A DNA stretch of 64,000 nucleotides from Rubrivivax sp. GTDB taxonomy: Bacteria > Pseudomonadota > Gammaproteobacteria > Burkholderiales > Burkholderiaceae_C. Below, one piece after another: positions 38,473-49,546 of the stretch. Below the pieces are notes generated by a model. It worked only from the letters and a program-made list of their open reading frames with translations, was not told where the DNA came from and made no database searches. Within the stretch, counting starts at the first letter, position 1. Every line of letters begins with the position of its first letter. The translations under genes were made by a program, and so were the position numbers. Location of the stretch: the NCBI GenBank assembly GCA_018780805.1, contig JADMJD010000128.1:1-64000 (forward strand), in the 5' to 3' direction.

Positions 38473-40438
38473 AGAACTCGCCGTACCAGAGCCGGCTGTT
38501 GCGCGGTTTGAGCACCCAGTGGTTTTCATCGGGGAACCACAGCAGCCGGGCGTCCACACCACGGGCCTTCAGCGTGTTGTAGTAGGCCAGGCCCTGCTGG
38601 TCGGGCACACGGTAGTCCAGCGCGCCGTGCACCACCAGCGTGGGTGTCTTCATGTGGGCGGCAAAGGCGTGTGGGCTCTGTGCGTGCACCCGGGCCATGT
38701 CGTCCCAGTACCAGGCGCCCAGTTCCTTGGCGTGCCAGGTGTAGGCGTCGTCGGCGAACATCGCCGTCCAGTCGAAACAACCGGCGTGGCACACGTAGGC
38801 GGCGTAACGGCCGGTTTTCACATGGCCGTTCATCCAGGCCACCATGTAGCCGCCGTAGCTGCCGCCGGTGGCAAACACCCGCTTCTTGTCGGCCCAGGGT
38901 TTTTTCAGCAGCGCATCGGTGGCGGCTTCCACGTCCTGCAGTTCCAGCTCGCCCCAGCGGTGCGTGATGCTGTCCTTGAAGGCATAACCAAAGCTCGACG
39001 AGCCGTGGTAATTGACCGCCGCGACCACGTAACCCTGCGCCGCAAAGGCCTGCACGTTCCAGCGGAAGTGCCAGGCGTCGCCAAAGGCGGTGTGCGGGCC
39101 ACCGTGGATCACCTGCATCAGCGGCCACTTCTTCTTTGCCTTGGCGTCGAAGCCGGGTGGGTAGGTCAGCCAGACCTGCACGTCGTCGCCCAGCGCGCCG
39201 CGCACGCTGATCTCTTCGGTGCGGCCGGTGGCCAGCGTGGCCATCAGCGCGTCGTTGAAGTGTTCGATGCGCTGCGCGGGCTCGCCCGGCAGGTGCACGT
39301 GCAGCTCGGGCGGGTGGTCCACCGCATCGGCCAGTGTCACCAGCGTGCCGGCGGCCTTGTCGAAGGCCTGCACCCAGCCGCCCGGCACCAGCACCTCGGC
39401 GCGGCGGTCGGGCAGGTCGAAGCGCCACAGGTGCTGGCGGCCACGCTGCTCGGCGGTGAACAGCAGCGCCTGGCCGTCGTCTTCCCACAGCAGCGGGGCG
39501 TGCACTTCGTGGTCCCACTCGGCGCTGACGACCTCCCAGCCGCCGGTGTCGCGTGCCCAGACGGCCAGTTGCTCGGGCATCGTGTGTTTCAGGCCGCGGT
39601 GCTGCGCCACGCAGGCGATGCGCTGGCCGTCCGGGCTGTAACGCGGGGCGCTCAAGTCCCAGGCCGCGTCCTGCGCGATCACGCTGATGCGCCCGCTCTT
39701 GAGCTCCATCTCGGCCAGCGCAAAACAGTTCTCCAGCCGTTTTTCCGGTGCCGGGTCGAAGGCAAACACCAGGCGCTTGCCGTCGGGTGAGAGGTCGAAG
39801 CAGCCGGCGTCCGGCTCGGCGCGCGAGAGTTCGTAGGGGGTGCCCTCGAACAGGTCGCGCCAGGTGCCGCTGGCCAGGTCCAGCAGGTGCAGGTGGGCGG
39901 TGCGGTCCATCGGGATCTGGTGGTCCCAGTAACGGTACTGCGCCTCGCTGGTCACGTAGCCGGTTTCCTTGCGTTCCTGGAAGGCCTTGTGCGCCTCGGC
40001 CTGGGCCTTGTGGCCCTTGAGCTCCGGCCGCACCCAGGACACAAACACCAGGCGTTTGCCGTCGGGGCACCAGCGGAAGGCCTCGACACCCGTGGCCACG
40101 CTGGCCGCACGCCGGGCCTCGCCGCCGTCGGGTGCGATCAGGTAGAGCTGGGGCGTGGCGTCCTTTTCGCCCTGCTGCTCGCGTTTGGCGGTGAAGGCGA
40201 TGCGGTCGCCACGCGGGCTCCAGCGGGGCTGGCCGTCCTTGTCGCCGCAGTGCGTGAGGGCCCGCGGCGCGCCGCCCAGTGTGGAAAGCAGCCAGAGGGC
40301 ACTCTCGCTGCTGTTCTTCTCCATGGAGTAGCGCGTGACGGCGGCCACGGCCTGCGCGCCGTCGGGCGCCAGGCTGGGGCTGCCGATGCGGGCGATCTGC
40401 CACAGGTGCTCGACGGTGATGTTCTGTTTCTTGGACAT
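38411..40438 (-). CDS. S9-family prolyl oligopeptidase/acylaminoacyl-peptidase
   Basis: WD40-like beta-propeller N-terminus; catalytic region ATGGSYGGYMVAWMNGH, HGALDYRVPDQQGLAYYNTL, DENHWVL. Confidence 0.92.
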   Translation of the reverse strand: MSKKQNITVEHLWQIARIGSPSLAPDGAQAVAAVTRYSMEKNSSESALWLLSTLGGAPRALTHCGDKDGQPRWSPRGDRIAFTAKREQQGEKDATPQLYLIAPDGGEARRAASVATGVEAFRWCPDGKRLVFVSWVRPELKGHKAQAEAHKAFQERKETGYVTSEAQYRYWDHQIPMDRTAHLHLLDLASGTWRDLFEGTPYELSRAEPDAGCFDLSPDGKRLVFAFDPAPEKRLENCFALAEMELKSGRISVIAQDAAWDLSAPRYSPDGQRIACVAQHRGLKHTMPEQLAVWARDTGGWEVVSAEWDHEVHAPLLWEDDGQALLFTAEQRGRQHLWRFDLPDRRAEVLVPGGWVQAFDKAAGTLVTLADAVDHPPELHVHLPGEPAQRIEHFNDALMATLATGRTEEISVRGALGDDVQVWLTYPPGFDAKAKKKWPLMQVIHGGPHTAFGDAWHFRWNVQAFAAQGYVVAAVNYHGSSSFGYAFKDSITHRWGELELQDVEAATDALLKKPWADKKRVFATGGSYGGYMVAWMNGHVKTGRYAAYVCHAGCFDWTAMFADDAYTWHAKELGAWYWDDMARVHAQSPHAFAAHMKTPTLVVHGALDYRVPDQQGLAYYNTLKARGVDARLLWFPDENHWVLKPRNSRLWYGEFFSWLQRHDPGAPPAAPKRPR

Positions 40439-40452
40439 GCTGTCTCCAGGGT

Positions 40453-41049
40453 TCAGCGCGGCGTGGTCAGCGCGCGTTCGAGCCGGGTGCGGGCTTCTGG
40501 CCACTCACCCGGGGTCATGCTGTACATCACGGTGTCGCGCACCGTGCCGTCGCGGCGCAGCGCGTGGTGGCGCAGCACACCGTCCTTGCGCGCGCCCAGG
40601 CGCTCGATGGCGGCCTGGCTCGCGAAGTTCTGGCCATCGGTGCGCCAGCCCACCAGCTGGGCGCCCAGGGTCTCGAAGGCGTGCTGCATCAGCAGCCACT
40701 TGCAGGTGCTGTTGACGGCGGTGCGCTGGCAACGTTTGGCGTACCAGGTGTAGCCGATCTCCAGGCGCCGGATGGCGGGCACGATGTCGTGGTAGCTGGT
40801 GCTGCCGATCACCTGGCCGCTGCCGTTGTCGATCACCGCAAAGGCCAGCCGGTGGCCCTCGGTGCGCATGCGCAAGGCGGTCTCGATGTAGGCCCGTTCA
40901 TCGCCCGGGTCGGGCACCGAGGTGACCCAGAGCTTCCAGAGTTCACCGTCGGCTGCCGCGGCCGCCAGGCCTTCGGCATGGTCCAGGCTCAGCGGCTCCA
41001 GCCGCACCGGGCCACGCACCAGCGTGACCGGCTCCACCCAGGCCGTCAT
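40453..41049 (-). CDS. GNAT-family N-acetyltransferase (RimJ/RimL-like)
   Basis: AIRRLEIGYTWYAKRCQRTAVNSTCKWLLMQHAFETLGAQLVGWRTDGQNFASQAAIERLGARKDGVLRHH. Confidence 0.9.
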   Translation of the reverse strand: MTAWVEPVTLVRGPVRLEPLSLDHAEGLAAAAADGELWKLWVTSVPDPGDERAYIETALRMRTEGHRLAFAVIDNGSGQVIGSTSYHDIVPAIRRLEIGYTWYAKRCQRTAVNSTCKWLLMQHAFETLGAQLVGWRTDGQNFASQAAIERLGARKDGVLRHHALRRDGTVRDTVMYSMTPGEWPEARTRLERALTTPR

Positions 41050-41897
41050 CGGTTGTGTCGCTGCATGAAGACCAGTTTTTCGAACAGCGTCACGTCCTGT
41101 TCGTTTTTCAGCAGCGCGCCCACCAGTGGCGGCACGGCCACCTTGTCGTCCTGGCTTTGCAGCGCTTCGAGCGGGATGTCCTCGGCCACCAGCAGCTTCA
41201 GCCAATCGAGCAGCTCGCTGGTGCTGGGCTTCTTCTTGATGCCGGGCAGGTTGCGCACGTCGTAGAAGGTTTTCATCGCCGCGCCGAGCAGGTCCTTCTT
41301 CAGCGTCGGGAAGTGCACGTCGACGATGCGCTGCATGGTCTGTGCATCAGGGAACTTGATGTAGTGGAAAAAACACCGGCGCAAGAAGGCGTCCGGCAGT
41401 TCCTTCTCGTTGTTGCTGGTGATGAAGACGATGGGGCGGTGCCTGGCCTTCACGAGCTCGCGTGTTTCGTACACGTAGAACTCCATGCGGTCGATCTCGC
41501 GCAGCAGGTCGTTCGGGAATTCGATGTCGGCCTTGTCGATCTCGTCGATCAGCAGCGCCACCGGCTGCTCGGCCGTGAAGGCCTGCCACAGCACACCCTT
41601 GACGATGTAGTTGCGGATGTCCTTGACCCGCTCGTCGCCCTGGCCGGCCAACTGGCTGTCGCGCAGCCGGCTCACGGCGTCGTATTCGTACAGGCCCTGC
41701 TGGGCCTTGGTCGTGCTCTTGATGTGCCACTGCAGCAGCGGCATGCCCAGGGCCTGGGCCACCTGCTCGGCCAGCATGGTCTTGCCGGTGCCGGGCTCGC
41801 CTTTGACCAGCAGCGGGCGCTGCAGCGTGACGGCGGCGTTGACCGCCAGCATCAGGTCGGGTGTGGCGACGTATTGATCCGAGCCATGGAATTTCAT
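41046..41897 (-). CDS. MoxR-family AAA+ ATPase
   Basis: Walker A VKGEPGTGKTMLAEQVA, Walker B VALLIDEIDKAD, PIVFITSNNEKELPDAFLRRCFFHYIKFPD. Confidence 0.93.
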   Translation of the reverse strand: MKFHGSDQYVATPDLMLAVNAAVTLQRPLLVKGEPGTGKTMLAEQVAQALGMPLLQWHIKSTTKAQQGLYEYDAVSRLRDSQLAGQGDERVKDIRNYIVKGVLWQAFTAEQPVALLIDEIDKADIEFPNDLLREIDRMEFYVYETRELVKARHRPIVFITSNNEKELPDAFLRRCFFHYIKFPDAQTMQRIVDVHFPTLKKDLLGAAMKTFYDVRNLPGIKKKPSTSELLDWLKLLVAEDIPLEALQSQDDKVAVPPLVGALLKNEQDVTLFEKLVFMQRHNR

Positions 41898-41981
41898 CGT
41901 GATCTGTGCTGCAGAGTGGTCGGGATCAGTATAAGTCGGTGCCTATAATCGCCGGTTGACCCTGACCACTGCCGACGCACG

Positions 41982-42641
41982 ATGACCTCCATGCTCAAGC
42001 TCGCCGCCCGCTTTGCCTTGGCCTTCGGCCTGGTTTCGGCCCTCGTCTCTGCCCACGCGCAGAACGCCGATGCCGGCGCCAAGAAGGTGTCGCAGTGCAT
42101 TGGCTGCCACGGCATCCCGGGTTACCAGGCCAGCTTCCCCGAGGTGCACAAGGTGCCCATGATCACGGGCCAGAACGCCAAGTACATCGTCGCGTCGCTC
42201 ACCGCCTACAAGAAGGGCGACCGCAAGCACCCCACCATGCGCGGCATCGCCACCAGCATGAGCGAGCAGGACATGGCCGACGTGGCCGCCTACTACGAAC
42301 GCCAGGGCGCATCGGCATCGGTCAAGACCGTGGCCGCGCGCGAGCCCTCGGCCGACGTGGCTGCGCTGCTGACCAAAGGCGCCTGCGCGTCCTGCCACGG
42401 CGCCGACCTGAACAAACCCATCGACCCCAGCTACCCCAAGATCGCCGGTCAGCACGCCGACTTCCTGTACGTGGCGCTGAAGGCCTACCAGACCGAAGGC
42501 AACCCGCAGGTGGGCCGCAACAACGCGGTGATGAGCGGCATTGCCAAGCAGTTCAAGCCCGCCGAGCTGAAGGCCCTGGCCAACCACATCGGCAGCATGC
42601 CGGGCTCGCTGGCCACCGTGCCACAAAACAAGTTCCGCTGA
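41982..42641 (+). CDS. Di-heme cytochrome c (c4-like), exported
   Basis: Signal peptide and two CxxCH motifs (CIGCH, CASCH). Confidence 0.92.
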   Translation: MTSMLKLAARFALAFGLVSALVSAHAQNADAGAKKVSQCIGCHGIPGYQASFPEVHKVPMITGQNAKYIVASLTAYKKGDRKHPTMRGIATSMSEQDMADVAAYYERQGASASVKTVAAREPSADVAALLTKGACASCHGADLNKPIDPSYPKIAGQHADFLYVALKAYQTEGNPQVGRNNAVMSGIAKQFKPAELKALANHIGSMPGSLATVPQNKFR

Positions 42642-42663
42642 CCAGCGCTGCCGTGCGCATTAG

Positions 42664-42685
42664 GCCGCCTTCGGGCGGCTTTTTT
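42664..42685 (+). terminator. Rho-independent terminator after the cytochrome gene
   Basis: GCCGCC-TTCG-GGCGGC followed by TTTTTT. Confidence 0.88.
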
Positions 42686-42742
42686 GTGGCCGGCCGCTTC
42701 AGCCGCATCGGGCCCGGCCGATAGCACAGCACAAGTGATCCC

Positions 42743-43993
42743 ATGCTGAAGAAGATCCCCGTCTCGCAGGCACGCGTCGGCATGCACCTCCACAAGCTGG
42801 AAGGGGCGTGGCTGAACCATCCCTTCTGGAAGACGAAGTTCACGATCACCGACCCGGAGGACCTGCGCAAGCTGCAAAGCAGCGGCGTGCCCTTCCTGTG
42901 GATCGACGATGCCCTGGGGCTGGACGTGTTGCCACCAGAGGCCGACCTGCCGGCACCCGTGCGCCTGGTGCCGGTGGCACCGCCGCCGGTGCCGCGCCCC
43001 GCAGCCGCACCCACGCCGCCACCACCGCCCACCCGCAGCATGGGCGAAGAGCTGAACCAGGCCGCGGCCATCTGCAAACGCGGCCGCGGCGCGGTGCTGA
43101 AGATGTTTTCCGAGGCCCGGCTGGGCCAGGCCGTGGACACCGAACATTGCCTGCCGCTGGTGGAGGAGATCTCCGACTCGGTTTTCCGCAACCCGGGCGC
43201 ACTGGTCAGCCTGGCGCGGCTGAAGACGCAGGACGACTACAGCTACATGCACTCGGTGGCCGTCTGCGCGCTGATGGTGTCGCTGGCGCGCACGCTGGGC
43301 CAAAACGAAGCCGCGTGCCGCGAGGCCGGTCTGGCCGGCCTGCTGCACGACCTGGGCAAGGCCGCGATGCCGCTGGCCGTGTTGAACAAACCCGGCAAGC
43401 TGACCGCCGACGAATATGCGGTCATCAAGACACACCCCGATCGTGGCCACGAGATGCTGGTCGAAGGCCGCGGCGCCCCGGCGGCGGCCATGGACGTGTG
43501 CCTGCACCACCACGAGCGGCCGGACGGCCGCGGTTACCCGCATGGTCTGGCGGGTGAACAACTCAGCCTGCTGGCCCGCATGGGCGCGGTGTGCGACGTC
43601 TACGACGCCATCACCTCCAACCGGCCGTACAAGGCCGGTTGGGACCCGGCCGAGTCCATCGCAACCATGGCCTCGTGGAAGGGCCAGTTCGACGAGGCCG
43701 TGTTCCAGGCCTTCGTGCGCAGCCTGGGCATCTACCCGGTGGGCTCGCTGGTGCGCCTGGCCTCGGACAAGCTGGCGGTGGTCGTGGAGCAGAACGCCGG
43801 CAAGCTGGTGGCGCCCATCGTCAAGGTCTTCTTTTCGATCAAGTCCAACCTGCCGATGACACCGGTGCTGCTGGACCTGGCCCGTCCGGGCTGCAGCGAC
43901 CGCATCGTCAGCCGCGAAAGCGCCACCAAATGGGGCTTCACGCAGATCGACGAACTCTGGGTGGAAGGCGACGTGATGCGCCGCTCACGCTGA
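42743..43993 (+). CDS. HD-GYP domain cyclic-di-GMP phosphodiesterase (DUF3391 N-terminus)
   Basis: [11 protein letters not shown] and [14 protein letters not shown] motifs; N-terminal [22 protein letters not shown] typical of DUF3391. Confidence 0.92.
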   Translation: MLKKIPVSQARVGMHLHKLEGAWLNHPFWKTKFTITDPEDLRKLQSSGVPFLWIDDALGLDVLPPEADLPAPVRLVPVAPPPVPRPAAAPTPPPPPTRSMGEELNQAAAICKRGRGAVLKMFSEARLGQAVDTEHCLPLVEEISDSVFRNPGALVSLARLKTQDDYSYMHSVAVCALMVSLARTLGQNEAACREAGLAGLLHDLGKAAMPLAVLNKPGKLTADEYAVIKTHPDRGHEMLVEGRGAPAAAMDVCLHHHERPDGRGYPHGLAGEQLSLLARMGAVCDVYDAITSNRPYKAGWDPAESIATMASWKGQFDEAVFQAFVRSLGIYPVGSLVRLASDKLAVVVEQNAGKLVAPIVKVFFSIKSNLPMTPVLLDLARPGCSDRIVSRESATKWGFTQIDELWVEGDVMRRSR

Positions 43994-44388
43994 GCCCGGG
44001 TGCGTTGCAGCCAGGTCGTCCAGGATCGGGCAGTCCGGCCGGCCGTCACCATGGCAGGCATGCACCAGGTGCTGCAGGCTGCGCTGCATGGCCTGCATGC
44101 GCTGGATGCGGCCGGCCAGATCGTCCACATGGCGCTGCGCCAGGGCCTTGACCTCGGCGCTCGCCCGGCCACCATCGGCCCACAGCGCCAGCAGCTGTTC
44201 AATCTCGTCCAGGCCGAAGCCCAGGTCGCGCGCGCGGCGGATGAAGCGCAGCGTGTGCAGCGTGCGTGGGTCCACCTGCCGGTAGCCGGCGTCGGTGCGG
44301 GCCACCTGGGGCAGCAGGCCCAGGGCTTCGTAGTGCCGGATCATCTTGGCGCTGACGCCGGTGGCGCGCGCGGCTTCGCCGATGTTCA

Positions 44389-44392
<4 letters not shown>
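43985..44392 (-). CDS. cueR: MerR-family Cu(I)-responsive regulator (CueR-like)
   Basis: [26 protein letters not shown] and C-terminal metal loop [12 protein letters not shown]. Confidence 0.88.
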
Positions 44393-46593
<2,201 letters not shown>

Positions 46594-46634
46594 GGCGCCA
46601 GCTTCAAGCTTGACATGATGTCAGAGTCAAGCCC

Positions 46635-46665
46635 TTGACCTTGCCCCTGTGGGAAGCGGCAGACT
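46635..46665 (+). promoter_or_regulatory. Candidate CueR-type promoter for copZ
   Basis: TTGACC -35, 19-nt spacer containing dyad-like CCTTGCCCCTGTGGGAAG, -10-like CAGACT; long spacer is a MerR-family hallmark. Confidence 0.6.
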
Positions 46666-46694
46666 GTGTGCATCCCCACCCTCCGGAGAACACG

Positions 46695-46886
46695 ATGATC
46701 GAACTGACCCTGCCCGACATGACCTGCGGCCATTGCGTGAAAACCGTCACCCAGGCGGTGCAACAGGTGGATGCCGCCGCCCAGCTGACGATCGACCTGC
46801 CCTCGCACCGCGTCAGCATCCAGTCGGCCCGGCCGGCCGAAGACTTCAAGGCCGCGCTGGCCGAAGAGGGTTATCCCCCGGCTTGA
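46695..46886 (+). CDS. copZ: Copper chaperone (HMA domain)
   Basis: MIELTLPDMTCGHCVKTVTQAVQQVDAAAQLTIDLPSHRVSIQSARPAEDFKAALAEEGYPPA; CxxC metal site. Confidence 0.92.
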   Translation: MIELTLPDMTCGHCVKTVTQAVQQVDAAAQLTIDLPSHRVSIQSARPAEDFKAALAEEGYPPA

Positions 46887-46962
46887 CCCGGTGTGATCCG
46901 GCACGACACTTGCCTACACTTCCGCGCACCATCTGAGCGCCATCCGGCGCGGGAGTCCACCG

Positions 46963-48528
46963 ATGAAACGTCTTCTTGCCGCGGCCTGCCTGGCCGCGCT
47001 GTCCGGCACCTTGTGCGCCCAGACCCTGCGCTGGGCCAGCCAGGGCGACCCGCAGACCATGGACCCGCACTCGCAGAACGAGTCCATGACCAACATGATG
47101 AACGGCCAGGTCTACGAGCGCCTCACACGCCGCGACCGGCAACTCAACATCGTGCCCGGCCTGGCCACCGAGTGGCAGCAGACCGGCCCGCTGACCTGGC
47201 GCTTCAAGCTGCGCCCGGGCGTGAAGTTCCACGACGGGGCGGACTTCACGGCCGAGGACGTGGTCTTTTCGATCAACCGCGGCAAGGAGCCCACGTCGCA
47301 GGTGAACGTCTACGCCAATGCGGTGGGCACGCCGGTGGCCATCGACCCGCTGACGGTGGAGTTCCGCCTCGACAAGGTGAACCCCATCTTCCTTCAGCAC
47401 CTGGACGCGTTGTGGATCCTGGACAAGGGTTGGGCTGAGAAGAACAAGGTCACCAAGCCGCTGGACTTCAAGAACAAGGAAGAGTCCTACGCCAGCTTCA
47501 ACACCAACGGCACCGGCCCCTACATGCTGGTGAGCCGCGCGCCGGGCGTGAAGACGGTCTACAAGCGTTACCCCGCGTGGTGGGACAAGGCATCGGGCAA
47601 CGTGCAGGAGATCGTCTACACGCAGATCGCCAACGACGCCACGCGCCTGGCGGCCTTGATCTCCGGCGAGATCGACTTCGTGCTCGACCCCGCGCCGCGC
47701 GACATCGCCCGCCTGCGCAGCATTTCGGGTGTGAAGATCGTCGACGGGCCGGAGAACCGCATCGTCTTCATCGGCATGGACCAGCACCGTGACGAGCTGC
47801 TGTACGGCAGCGAAAAGACCAAGAACCCGTTCAAGGATGTGCGGGTGCGCCGGGCGCTGTACCACGCGATCGACATCCAGACCATGAAGACCAAGCTGAT
47901 GAACGGGCAGAGCTTCCCGACCGGTGGCATCACGCCGTCGTCGCTGGCCAGCTACAACGACGCTGGCATCGAAGGGCGTCTGCCGTACGACGTGGACAAG
48001 GCCAAGGCGCTGATGGTGGAAGCCGGTTATCCCAACGGCTTCGAGGTGACGCTGGACTGCCCGAACAACCGCTACATCAACGACGAGGAGATCTGCATCA
48101 CGCTGGCCTCGATGTGGGCGCGGCTGAACGTGAAGGTCAAGGTCAACGGCATGCCGCGCGCCACCTACTTCCCCAAGCTCGAAAAACACGACACCAGCAT
48201 GTACATGCTGGGCTGGGGTGGTGCCGTCACCGATGCCGAGACCACGATCACGCCGGTGCTGCGCAACCTGGGTGAAAAAGGCGTGGGCCTGTACAACTAC
48301 GGCCGCGTGAAAAACGACAAGTTCGACGCCATCGCGGCGCAGTCCAGTGTCGAGCCCGATGCCAAGAAGCGCGAAGAGCTGGTCAAGGCCGCGCTGCGCG
48401 AGTACACGCAGCAGGCGCACCTGCTGCCGCTGCACCGCCAGGTGATCCCGTGGGCCGCGCGCACCAACGTCGAGGCCGTGCACCGTGCCGACAACTGGCT
48501 GGAAGTGGCCTGGGTCGTTGTGAAGTGA
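46963..48528 (+). CDS. ABC transporter substrate-binding protein, peptide family 5 (DppA/OppA-like)
   Basis: Signal peptide; LRWASQGDPQTMDPHSQNESMTNMMNGQVYERLTRRD...WRFKLRPGVKFHDGADFTAEDVVFSINR. Confidence 0.93.
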   Translation: MKRLLAAACLAALSGTLCAQTLRWASQGDPQTMDPHSQNESMTNMMNGQVYERLTRRDRQLNIVPGLATEWQQTGPLTWRFKLRPGVKFHDGADFTAEDVVFSINRGKEPTSQVNVYANAVGTPVAIDPLTVEFRLDKVNPIFLQHLDALWILDKGWAEKNKVTKPLDFKNKEESYASFNTNGTGPYMLVSRAPGVKTVYKRYPAWWDKASGNVQEIVYTQIANDATRLAALISGEIDFVLDPAPRDIARLRSISGVKIVDGPENRIVFIGMDQHRDELLYGSEKTKNPFKDVRVRRALYHAIDIQTMKTKLMNGQSFPTGGITPSSLASYNDAGIEGRLPYDVDKAKALMVEAGYPNGFEVTLDCPNNRYINDEEICITLASMWARLNVKVKVNGMPRATYFPKLEKHDTSMYMLGWGGAVTDAETTITPVLRNLGEKGVGLYNYGRVKNDKFDAIAAQSSVEPDAKKREELVKAALREYTQQAHLLPLHRQVIPWAARTNVEAVHRADNWLEVAWVVVK

Positions 48529-48570
48529 CATCCGCCGCGCGCGCGGCGGTGCCGGTTCATCGCACGTGAT

Positions 48571-49296
48571 TCAACGCACGTAGTCCCGCGCGCAACGGAA
48601 GCCGATGTAGACCACCGCAGTGGCCGCCGGCTTGCCCTGCAGGTGGTCGGCGCGCATCTGCGGCGCGCCGTACCACCACGAGCCGCCGCGTGTGCGGCGG
48701 TCATCGTCGGTGCCCTGGTCCACCCATTCCCAGGCGTTGCCGCCCATGTCGTGCAGGCCGTTGACGCCTGGCGCGCCCTGGCTCACCGGCCGGTGGCGCT
48801 GCACGTCGGCGCCACAGTCGCTGCGGCATTGCGCGCCCTGCGGGCCGAGGCCGGTCGGGTAGGGGTAGGTCTGGCCGAGCTGGAAGGGCGGTGCCGGTGT
48901 GTCGCGCTGTTCGGTGTAAGCGGCGCTCAGCCACTCGGCATCGGTGGGCAGCCGCGCGCGTGCCCAGCGGCAGAAGTCGCGGGCTTCAAACCAGGTGAGG
49001 TGCACGGCGGGTTCGTCGTCGGTGGCGGGCTGCCCGAAGGGGGCCTGCCAGGTCCAGTCGAGGCGCTGCACCCAGCCGCCGGCGTACCCCTGCCCACCGC
49101 CGCGCCGCTCGGCCTCGGTGACACGGCCGGTGGCCAACACAAAACGCCGGAACTGCGCGACCGTGGTCTCGGTGCGGGCGATCTGCACCTGGGCCAGCGG
49201 CTGCCACTGCAGGCCGGCGGCAGTCGGCTGGGCGTGCACAGGCGCGCAGTACAAGGCGGTCAGCAGCGCCATGGCGCCCGCCTTCCGCATGTGCAT
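48571..49296 (-). CDS. Exported SUMF1/formylglycine-generating-enzyme-fold protein
   Basis: TETTVAQFRRFVLATGRVTEAERRGGGQGY, PAVHLTWFEARDFCRWARARLPTDAEW, GLHDMGGNAWEWVDQG, IGFRCARDYVR; signal peptide; start coupled to the upstream lipoprotein. Confidence 0.85.
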   Translation of the reverse strand: MHMRKAGAMALLTALYCAPVHAQPTAAGLQWQPLAQVQIARTETTVAQFRRFVLATGRVTEAERRGGGQGYAGGWVQRLDWTWQAPFGQPATDDEPAVHLTWFEARDFCRWARARLPTDAEWLSAAYTEQRDTPAPPFQLGQTYPYPTGLGPQGAQCRSDCGADVQRHRPVSQGAPGVNGLHDMGGNAWEWVDQGTDDDRRTRGGSWWYGAPQMRADHLQGKPAATAVVYIGFRCARDYVR

Positions 49297-49451
49297 CACA
49301 CCTGGGTGAAGCCGGGCACCGGGGCCGGGCTGTTTTGCAGCACCAGGTCGCGCCGGTCCTCGCGCCGTTCCTGGCGTCGGACGATGCCGCAAGCACTCAG
49401 GCCCACGGCGATTGCGAGCAGGAGCAGGATGGTCAGGGTGCGCTGGGACAT
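49296..49451 (-). CDS. 51-aa predicted lipoprotein (not in the ORF track)
   Basis: GGAGGA RBS; MSQRTLTILLLLAIAVGLSACGIVRRQERREDRRDLVLQNSPAPVPGFTQV with lipobox GLSAC; TGATG overlap with the FGE-fold gene. Confidence 0.75.
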   Translation of the reverse strand: MSQRTLTILLLLAIAVGLSACGIVRRQERREDRRDLVLQNSPAPVPGFTQV

Positions 49452-49546
49452 GGGGATCCTCCGGTTTTAGCGTGAGCCCCGAGCGTGCGTCAAGGCGCCG
49501 GGCCAGTCGGTGCGCAAGCGTACACAGCCGCCGCAGCGGCAGCGTC

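Noticed and set aside
46846-48531. 561-aa minus-strand ORF
   Set aside because: Antisense to the peptide-binding protein, which has a signal peptide and family motifs
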